Source: an uncultured Erysipelotrichaceae bacterium
GTDB lineage: Bacteria > Bacillota_I > Bacilli_A > Erysipelotrichales > Erysipelotrichaceae
Direction: 5' to 3'
Assembly: GCA_937874965.1 (NCBI GenBank)
Contig: CALNCD010000122.1
Span: forward strand, 1 to 10,834
Length of the DNA: 10,834 nucleotides
In this document: positions 6,992-10,834 of the stretch, in pieces
How positions within the stretch are numbered: the stretch's first letter is position 1
Layout: every line of letters begins with the position of its first letter
The notes under the pieces: model-generated
Told to the model about the DNA's origin: nothing
Database searches by the model: none
What the model saw: only the letters and a program-made list of their open reading frames with translations
Translations under genes and position numbers: made by a program

Positions 6992-8679
6992 GTTAGTTCT
7001 TGGGTAAGTACTTCAAGGATTGAATCCAAAGCAATTAACTGGGCTTGTTCATCTTTGCGTGCCTTGAACTCGACATTGTTATCCGCCAAGGCTTTCCCGA
7101 CAGTAATGCGATAAGGAATACCGATAAGGTCCATATCTTTGAACTTAACCCCCGGACGTTGATCACGATTGTCCAAGATAACATCAATTCCACGGCTTGA
7201 AAGCTGTTCATACAATGTATTCGCAGCTTTTGACTGTGTGTCATCCTTGGTATTGATAACAATGATTGCAACTTGGTAGGGTGCTATATTAACCGGCCAG
7301 TCGATCCCGTTATCATCGTTGTTCTGTTCAACGATTGCTGCAAGACATCGGCCGATACCGATGCCATATGAACCCATCATGACTGGAACAAGCTGATTGT
7401 TTTCATCCATATAGAAGAGATCCATCGCTTTGGAGTATTTGTCACCCAGCTTGAAGGTATTGCCGATTTCGATTCCACGTGTGAATGAAACTGTATAACG
7501 CGGATCAGCAGGACATAAGTCACCTTCCTGGATATTGACGATATCACCGATTAGCGTTGGTTTGAAATCATGCTGATTCACATGAACAAAGTGATAATCT
7601 GTTTCGTTTGCCCCAACGATAAAATCATTGAGTTCACTGACTTCCTGATCCATGATGATATCCACAGACAATCCGACCGGACCGGCAAATCCGACCGCAG
7701 CATGAGTTGCTTGAATGACCTCCTCAGCACTTGCTAATTCAATCGTCAAGGCATTCAGAAGTTTCTGCAGCTTTACTTCATTGACCTCACGCAGACCGCT
7801 GACACAGACGGCCACAAGCCGCTCGTCCGCCCGGTAAATCAGGGTTTTAATGAATTTTTCAATGGGTTGTTCAAGGAATTCGGTGACTTCTTCGATGGTT
7901 CGGGCTTGGGGAGTATGGACTTTAGTCCTTGGTAAGCGAACTCCTGTGTCCTCGTAGCGGTGAATGACTTCCGCAACCTCCAGATTGCTCGCATAATTGG
8001 CTTCTTTTGCGATAACGAGAATATCCTCGCCCAGCGGTGCAAGTGCCTGGAACTCCTCTGAAAGCAAGCCACCCATAATTCCTGTGTCAGCGCTGACAAT
8101 CTGATAGTCAAGCCCCATTCGGTCAAATGAATTTTTATAGGCATTGAACATTTTCTGATAGGAAAGATCCAAGCCTTCCAAATCTTTATCAAAGGAGTAG
8201 GCATCTTTCATGATGAATTCACGCACACGAATCAAGCCATAGCGGGGACGAGGCTCATCCCTGAATTTATCCTGGAACTGATAGAGGTTGAAGGGAAGAT
8301 CTTTATAGGACTGGATCTTCATCTTGGCCGCCTGAGCAAACAATTCTTCATGGGTAGGACCAAGGACAAAAGGACGGTCATTGCGATCTTTCAAGGAAAA
8401 CATACTTGATCCGATAATATCTTTGCGGCCAGATGCAATGTAGACTTCCTCGGAGATCAGTGCAGGCATCAATAATTCCTGGGCATCAGTTTGGTCCATC
8501 TCATCCTTTACGATGGCTCTGATCTTCTCGAGGACCCGATAACCCAGCGGCATAAATGCATAGACCCCGGATGACATTTTCTTGACATATCCAGCTCTGA
8601 CCAGCAAATTACCGCTGGTTGAATCTTCATCCTTGACATCCTCACGTAATGTATAAAAAAAGCTCGACTTTAGTTTCAT
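6976..8679 (-). CDS. proS: Prolyl-tRNA synthetase, bacterial type with editing domain
   Basis: This class II aminoacyl-tRNA synthetase charges tRNA-Pro in the cytosol. The 567-aa protein is close to Bacillus ProS (564 aa). Visible marks are the motif 1 region ending 'QELLMPAL' (67-74), 'LGPTHEE' (106-112), motif 2 'FRDEPRPRYGLIRVREF' (139-155) with 'MKDAYSF', and motif 3 'GSYGIGIGR' (436-444). A YbaK-like insertion (INS, about 225-395) removes mischarged alanine; it carries 'KFIKTLIY' with Lys278 and the 'GFAGPVGL' loop (330-337). The C-terminal anticodon-binding domain runs from about 465, with 'APYQVAIIVIN' and 'DNRDQRPGVKFKDMDLIGIP'. The usual 'GGxxSHEF' segment reads 'GGLLSEEF' here, a lineage variation rather than a clear defect. 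The start ATG (8677-8679) has AGAGGT 5 bases upstream. The gene is monocistronic, convergent with yhaM and divergent from the infC operon. No T-box is present in its short leader. Confidence 0.97.
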   Translation of the reverse strand: MKLKSSFFYTLREDVKDEDSTSGNLLVRAGYVKKMSSGVYAFMPLGYRVLEKIRAIVKDEMDQTDAQELLMPALISEEVYIASGRKDIIGSSMFSLKDRNDRPFVLGPTHEELFAQAAKMKIQSYKDLPFNLYQFQDKFRDEPRPRYGLIRVREFIMKDAYSFDKDLEGLDLSYQKMFNAYKNSFDRMGLDYQIVSADTGIMGGLLSEEFQALAPLGEDILVIAKEANYASNLEVAEVIHRYEDTGVRLPRTKVHTPQARTIEEVTEFLEQPIEKFIKTLIYRADERLVAVCVSGLREVNEVKLQKLLNALTIELASAEEVIQATHAAVGFAGPVGLSVDIIMDQEVSELNDFIVGANETDYHFVHVNQHDFKPTLIGDIVNIQEGDLCPADPRYTVSFTRGIEIGNTFKLGDKYSKAMDLFYMDENNQLVPVMMGSYGIGIGRCLAAIVEQNNDDNGIDWPVNIAPYQVAIIVINTKDDTQSKAANTLYEQLSSRGIDVILDNRDQRPGVKFKDMDLIGIPYRITVGKALADNNVEFKARKDEQAQLIALDSILEVLTQELTKGSR

Positions 8680-8703
8680 GATATACCTCTATTTTTCTGT
8701 TGA

Positions 8704-8732
8704 ATTATACCATGAATAACGCAGTATTTAAA
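8704..8732 (-). promoter_or_regulatory. proS promoter
   Basis: Reading the minus strand: TTTAAA (8727-8732, 4 of 6 to the -35 consensus), a 17-base spacer, then a perfect TATAAT (8704-8709) with an upstream TGG that makes an extended -10. Transcription should start near 8697, leaving a leader of only about 18 nt with the AGAGGT ribosome site. This leaves no room for a T-box or other riboswitch, so any regulation must act on initiation. Confidence 0.7.
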
Positions 8733-8737
8733 CCATA

Positions 8738-8777
8738 TTCCGTACCGCAAGCCAGAAATACAAGAAATGGTACGGAA
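8738..8777. repeat. 9-bp perfect inverted repeat upstream of proS
   Basis: TTCCGTACC (8738-8746) and GGTACGGAA (8769-8777) are perfect inverted copies separated by 22 bases. The pair lies 5 bases upstream of the proS -35 box, between the divergent proS and infC promoters. No T-run follows directly on either strand, so it does not look like a terminator. It could be an operator with two half-sites about 31 bp apart (roughly three helical turns), or chance. Confidence 0.5.
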
Positions 8778-8832
8778 GGAAACCGCTCTTTTTTGATGAT
8801 TCATGACTCCTTGAAGACACTTTTTATTTTTT

Positions 8833-8863
8833 TTGACTTTCGGATTGATTTCGGTTGACTTTC
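8833..8863 (+). repeat. Three-copy imperfect tandem repeat over the infC promoter -35
   Basis: Three head-to-tail units occur: TTGACTTTCGGA (8833-8844), TTGATTTCGG (8845-8854) and TTGACTTTC (8855-8863). The third unit is also the -35 box of the infC promoter. The spacing is 10-12 bp, about one helical turn, as expected for same-face protein binding. An accident of promoter duplication is the simple alternative. Confidence 0.55.
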
Positions 8864-8884
8864 CTGGCTGGTTCATGCTATTAT
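8855..8884 (+). promoter_or_regulatory. infC-rpmI-rplT operon promoter
   Basis: TTGACT (8855-8860, 5 of 6 to consensus) and TATTAT (8879-8884, 5 of 6) are separated by 18 bases, and TGC directly before the -10 makes it extended. The expected transcription start is near 8891, giving an untranslated leader of about 146 nt that holds the attenuator. Confidence 0.8.
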
Positions 8885-8980
8885 CAGTAAGCAAATGATA
8901 TTAGAAAGTAGAAGGCACTCTTCTCACCTGATGGCTTGAGTCATGGGTAAATGCTAGACACAACAAAGTAGTGTTATGTG

Positions 8981-9006
8981 CGGGTGCTGTTTACAGTGCC
9001 CGTTTT
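8981..9006 (+). terminator. Leader terminator (attenuator) before infC
   Basis: CGGGTGCTG (8981-8989) pairs with CAGTGCCCG (8994-9002), with two G-U wobbles and a 4-base loop, followed by TTTT at 9003-9006. It lies between the operon promoter and infC, so it can only serve conditional termination. Confidence 0.75.
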
Positions 9007-9026
9007 ATATTCTAATGTCTGTATGC

Positions 9027-9034
9027 AGGAGGTG
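9027..9034 (+). promoter_or_regulatory. Ribosome binding site that fixes the infC AUU start
   Basis: AGGAGGTG is a near-perfect anti-16S match. Two ATT codons follow at 9037 and 9040; the second has the better spacing (7 bases after GGAGG). No ATG, GTG or TTG lies in frame near it, and the conserved IF3 N-terminus begins here. Confidence 0.85.
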
Positions 9035-9039
9035 GAATT

Positions 9040-9567
9040 ATTAGCAAGAGACCAAACAATAACGATGATCTCGTTAACGAAGGAATTCGCTTTAAGGAAG
9101 TGCTTGTCATTGGACCAGATGGTGAACAGCTCGGTATAATGCTTCGTCGTGAGGCATTAGAGAAGGCCAATGAATACAATCTTGATTTATTCTGTGTGGC
9201 TCCGAATGGAACACCGCCGGTTTGTAAGATTCTTGATTACGGACGCTATCGTTTCGAATTGCAGAAGAAGAACAAAGAAGCAAAGCGTAACCAGCATACG
9301 ACAGAACTCAAACCATTGCGTCTTTCCCCGGTTATCGATACTCACGATTATGAGACAAAACTGAAACAAGCTCGTAATTGGCTTGAATCAGGGTTGAAAG
9401 TCAAAGCGGATATGCGTTTCAGAGGCCGTTTGATTACGCGTCTGGAAGTCGGCCGCAAGATTATGAACAGTTTCATTGACGATTTGGGCGATCTCGCGAT
9501 AGTTGACAAGAAGCCGACTCTCGAAGGCAATACGATGTCAGTTGTATTGTCACCAAAGAAGAAATAG
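9040..9567 (+). CDS. infC: Translation initiation factor IF-3
   Basis: IF-3 binds the 30S subunit, keeps 50S off and checks start-codon and initiator tRNA pairing. Starting at ATT 9040 the product is 175 aa (176 if ATT 9037 is used), normal for the family. It begins 'M-SKRPNNNDDLVNEGIRF', close to the Bacillus 'SKDFIINEQIR' start. The N-domain carries 'VLVIGPDGEQLGI', 'ANEYNLDLFCVAPNGTPPVCKILDYGRYRFE' (about 47-77) and the lysine-rich linker helix. The C-domain carries 'LRLSPVIDTHDYETKLKQAR', 'GLKVKADMRFRGR' and the final 'PTLEGNTMSVVLSPKKK'. A shorter reading from the GTG at 9100 would delete the conserved first 20 residues. The AUU start is discriminated against by IF-3 itself, which gives negative autoregulation in other bacteria. 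First gene of the infC-rpmI-rplT operon. Confidence 0.96.
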   Translation: MSKRPNNNDDLVNEGIRFKEVLVIGPDGEQLGIMLRREALEKANEYNLDLFCVAPNGTPPVCKILDYGRYRFELQKKNKEAKRNQHTTELKPLRLSPVIDTHDYETKLKQARNWLESGLKVKADMRFRGRLITRLEVGRKIMNSFIDDLGDLAIVDKKPTLEGNTMSVVLSPKKK

Positions 9568-9587
9568 GTATACAGGAGGATAAGACT

Positions 9588-9782
9588 ATGCCAAAAATGA
9601 AGACTAAAAGAACATTGGCTAAACGAGTTAAACGTACAGGCAGCGGAAAACTAACCCGCCATCATCAGTTTACATCGCACTTAGCTGCGTCGAAGACTCA
9701 CAAGCAAAAGAGAAATCTTAAAAAATCAACATCAGTATCAAGTGCCGATTACAAGCGCATCAAACTGATGATTCAGGACTAG
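9588..9782 (+). CDS. rpmI: Ribosomal protein bL35
   Basis: The 64-aa, strongly basic protein of the large ribosomal subunit has the family start 'MPKMKTKRTLAKRVKRTGSGKL' followed by 'RHHQFTSHLAASKTHKQKRNLKK', and the usual length of 64-66 residues. AGGAGGA (9574-9580) precedes the ATG at good spacing. It lies 20 bp after infC and its stop codon overlaps the ribosome binding site of rplT, so the three genes are one translationally close-packed unit. Confidence 0.97.
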   Translation: MPKMKTKRTLAKRVKRTGSGKLTRHHQFTSHLAASKTHKQKRNLKKSTSVSSADYKRIKLMIQD

Positions 9783-9793
9783 GAGGATAGACC

Positions 9794-10153
9794 ATGCCAA
9801 GAGTAAAAGGATCCGTGCAGACTCGTGCACGTCGTAAAAAAGTATTAAAATTAGCCAAAGGTTATTTTGGTTCGAAACATGCGATTTATCGTACAGCAAA
9901 TGAACAGGTCATGAAGTCATTGCAGTACGCTTACCGTGACAGAAAACAGCTCAAGCGGGAAATGCGTAAACTGTGGATTGCTCGTATCAATGCTGCTGCA
10001 CGCATGAATAACATCAGTTATTCTCAGCTTATGCATGGCTTAAAGTTGGCGAACGTTGAAGTCAACCGTAAGATGCTCTCAGAAATCGCAATCCATGATC
10101 CAAAAGGATTCACACTGATTGTCGATCGTGCTAAAAAAGCACTCGAAGCGTAA
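9794..10153 (+). CDS. rplT: Ribosomal protein bL20
   Basis: The 119-aa protein is one of the first assembly proteins of the 50S subunit and binds 23S rRNA. The family start 'MPRVKGSVQTRARRKKVLKLAKGYFGSKH' is followed by 'AYRDRKQLKREMRKLWIARINAAAR' and the globular C-domain ('YSQLMHGLKLANVEVNRKMLSEIA'), which in Bacillus and E. coli also binds the operon's own mRNA as repressor. Its AGGAGG (9781-9786) overlaps the rpmI TAG stop, 7 bases before ATG. It ends the operon and is followed by a long terminator hairpin. Likely autoregulator through the leader at 8891-9036. Confidence 0.97.
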   Translation: MPRVKGSVQTRARRKKVLKLAKGYFGSKHAIYRTANEQVMKSLQYAYRDRKQLKREMRKLWIARINAAARMNNISYSQLMHGLKLANVEVNRKMLSEIAIHDPKGFTLIVDRAKKALEA

Positions 10154-10158
10154 ACTAT

Positions 10159-10236
10159 AAAACACGGAAGAATGCACTGACTCCGATTCCCGAACAAGGA
10201 TAGGGAGATTCAGTTCAATTCCCCGTGTTTTTCTTT
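10159..10236. terminator. Long compound bidirectional terminator between rplT and the kinase-like gene
   Basis: The outer stem AAAACACGG (10159-10167) pairs with CCGTGTTTT (10223-10231), and Ts continue past it on the plus strand. On the minus strand TTTT follows the stem. The 55 bases between the arms are not empty: ACTGA (10176-10180) pairs with TCAGT (10210-10214) and CTCC (10181-10184) with GGAG (10204-10207), making an elongated, interrupted hairpin. The right half contains the last codons of the minus-strand gene. Confidence 0.75.
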
Positions 10237-10834
10237 TAGCCGTTGAAATTTCAGGGCGGCGATTTCAGAATAGATCGGATCATCATGCTGGGAAGCGCGC
10301 ATCATTGCCCATTGACACCAGTAGAGGTTGAGTAGTTTCTCATAGTATCGGATCTTTTGCAGCTGCTTATTCGTTACCGGTCCTTTGAAATAGGCTTCGA
10401 AGAAGACATTCCTCAAGCATTCATCCTGGATATCATTCTCAGTGATGAATGAGAGAAGATCAAAATATGGATCATTGTCACAGGCATATTCATAATCGAT
10501 GATGTAACAATGTTCACCCTGGAAACAGACATTCCCAGCCACCAGATCATTGTGGCAAAGCGTTGAAATCGATTGATATTGATCGAGCTGATCAAAAAGG
10601 GCAGTATAAGGGGTTAAATCAAACTGTGGGTTTTCGGTATGGGATCGGTAGTTAAGGAACTGACCTTTAATATCGAAAGCACTGCCCACCTTGATGTTGA
10701 GATGATGCAAGTCGTGAAGCCGAAGTGCAACACGTTCAATATCATGGTGGTTATGATGCTTCTCAAAGGTTTCCAGGCCTTCAAGATAGGCACTGATCTT
10801 GATCCCTGTTAACGGGTCAAAATAGAGAAGCGGG
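10210..10834 (-). CDS. Choline kinase / LicA-like phosphotransferase, C-terminal part
   Basis: On the minus strand the frame is open from the right edge to TGA at 10210-10212, giving 207 visible residues; the N-terminal lobe with the P-loop-like region is outside the window. The protein-kinase-like phosphotransferase fold is shown by the catalytic loop 'LCHNDLVAGNVCF' (Asp as base, Asn as metal ligand) and the metal-binding 'YIIDYEYACDNDPYFDLLSF', which stands for the DFG-like Asp with the E-Y-A pattern typical of choline/ethanolamine kinases and LicA. Upstream, 'LYFDPLTGIKISAYLEG' and 'VALRLHDLH' also fit that family. Such enzymes phosphorylate choline or a related small alcohol for envelope decoration or lipid synthesis, but sugar- and aminoglycoside-directed relatives share the fold, so the substrate is inferred. 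The TTG at 10710 is internal, since the homologous sequence continues upstream. Confidence 0.8.
   Translation of the reverse strand, partial: PLLYFDPLTGIKISAYLEGLETFEKHHNHHDIERVALRLHDLHHLNIKVGSAFDIKGQFLNYRSHTENPQFDLTPYTALFDQLDQYQSISTLCHNDLVAGNVCFQGEHCYIIDYEYACDNDPYFDLLSFITENDIQDECLRNVFFEAYFKGPVTNKQLQKIRYYEKLLNLYWCQWAMMRASQHDDPIYSEIAALKFQRLKEKHGELN

Larger units (their letters stand above)
8891..9036 (+). promoter_or_regulatory. infC leader RNA, probable L20-type autoregulatory attenuator
   Basis: In Bacillus and relatives the leader of infC-rpmI-rplT binds ribosomal protein L20, which promotes premature termination. This leader has the expected parts. An upstream hairpin pairs AGAAG (8910-8914) with CTTCT (8920-8924). 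A middle region follows (about 8925-8980). A G/C-rich terminator lies at 8981-9006. The bases GGCACT (8914-8919), mostly in the upstream loop, are exactly complementary to AGTGCC (8995-9000) in the terminator's 3' arm, so an alternative long-range pairing could break the terminator. The L20-leader assignment rests on position and this pairing, not on a covariance search. Confidence 0.65.

Noticed and set aside
8680..8740. T-box or other riboswitch for prolyl-tRNA synthetase
   Set aside because: The promoter leaves a leader of only about 18 nt, and no T-box elements are visible.
8820..8836. T-rich run as a terminator tail
   Set aside because: No stable hairpin lies directly upstream on the plus strand; AT-rich DNA before a strong promoter is a simpler reading, possibly an UP-element-like stretch.
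8676..8894. A 72-codon open frame on the minus strand upstream of proS
   Set aside because: It covers the proS promoter, the inverted repeat and the infC promoter region, runs into the proS start, and has no recognisable protein features.

Overview
The window reads as chromosomal housekeeping DNA from an anaerobic, low-to-moderate-GC Firmicute. Strong AGGAGG-type ribosome binding sites, Bacillus-type gene forms (IF3-L35-L20 operon, YhaM, bacterial-type prolyl-tRNA synthetase, RecX) and a large single-chain pyruvate:ferredoxin oxidoreductase all point that way. UGA is used as a stop and Trp is UGG, so this is the standard bacterial code, not a mollicute code. The protein styles look most like the Erysipelotrichia side of the phylum, but that is an impression from memory, not a tested placement. 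I see no mobile elements, tRNAs, rRNAs or CRISPR arrays.

Layout. (1) 1-281: the 3' end of a glycerophosphodiester phosphodiesterase gene, closed by a hairpin terminator. (2) 282-3981: a 190-bp control region, with a candidate Rex redox-repressor site, followed by a complete single-gene pyruvate:ferredoxin oxidoreductase (1169 aa) and a strong terminator. (3) 4061-6965: a two-gene unit. The first gene is an unusual fusion of a GT4 membrane-glucolipid glycosyltransferase with a full-length RecX (RecA modulator). The second is a YhaM-type HD-domain 3'-5' exoribonuclease whose start overlaps the end of the fusion gene by 14 nt. (4) 6976-8679, minus strand: prolyl-tRNA synthetase, convergent with yhaM and sharing a bidirectional terminator with it. 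(5) 8680-9039: a 360-bp divergent intergenic region with the proS promoter, a 9-bp inverted repeat, a three-copy tandem repeat, a strong extended -10 promoter and an RNA leader with a terminator, consistent with an L20-type autoregulatory leader. (6) 9040-10153: infC-rpmI-rplT, with infC starting at AUU. (7) 10159-10834: a compound bidirectional terminator and, on the minus strand, the C-terminal part of a choline-kinase/LicA-like phosphotransferase that runs off the window.

How the genes relate: PFOR supplies acetyl-CoA and reduced ferredoxin for fermentation. proS and infC-rpmI-rplT belong to translation. The GDPD fragment, the glucolipid glycosyltransferase and the choline-kinase-like protein are all plausible players in membrane lipid or cell-envelope polymer metabolism, but they are not one operon. 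The most unusual points are the glycosyltransferase-RecX fusion, with a possible internal translation start for RecX alone, and the dense control signals in the proS/infC intergenic region.
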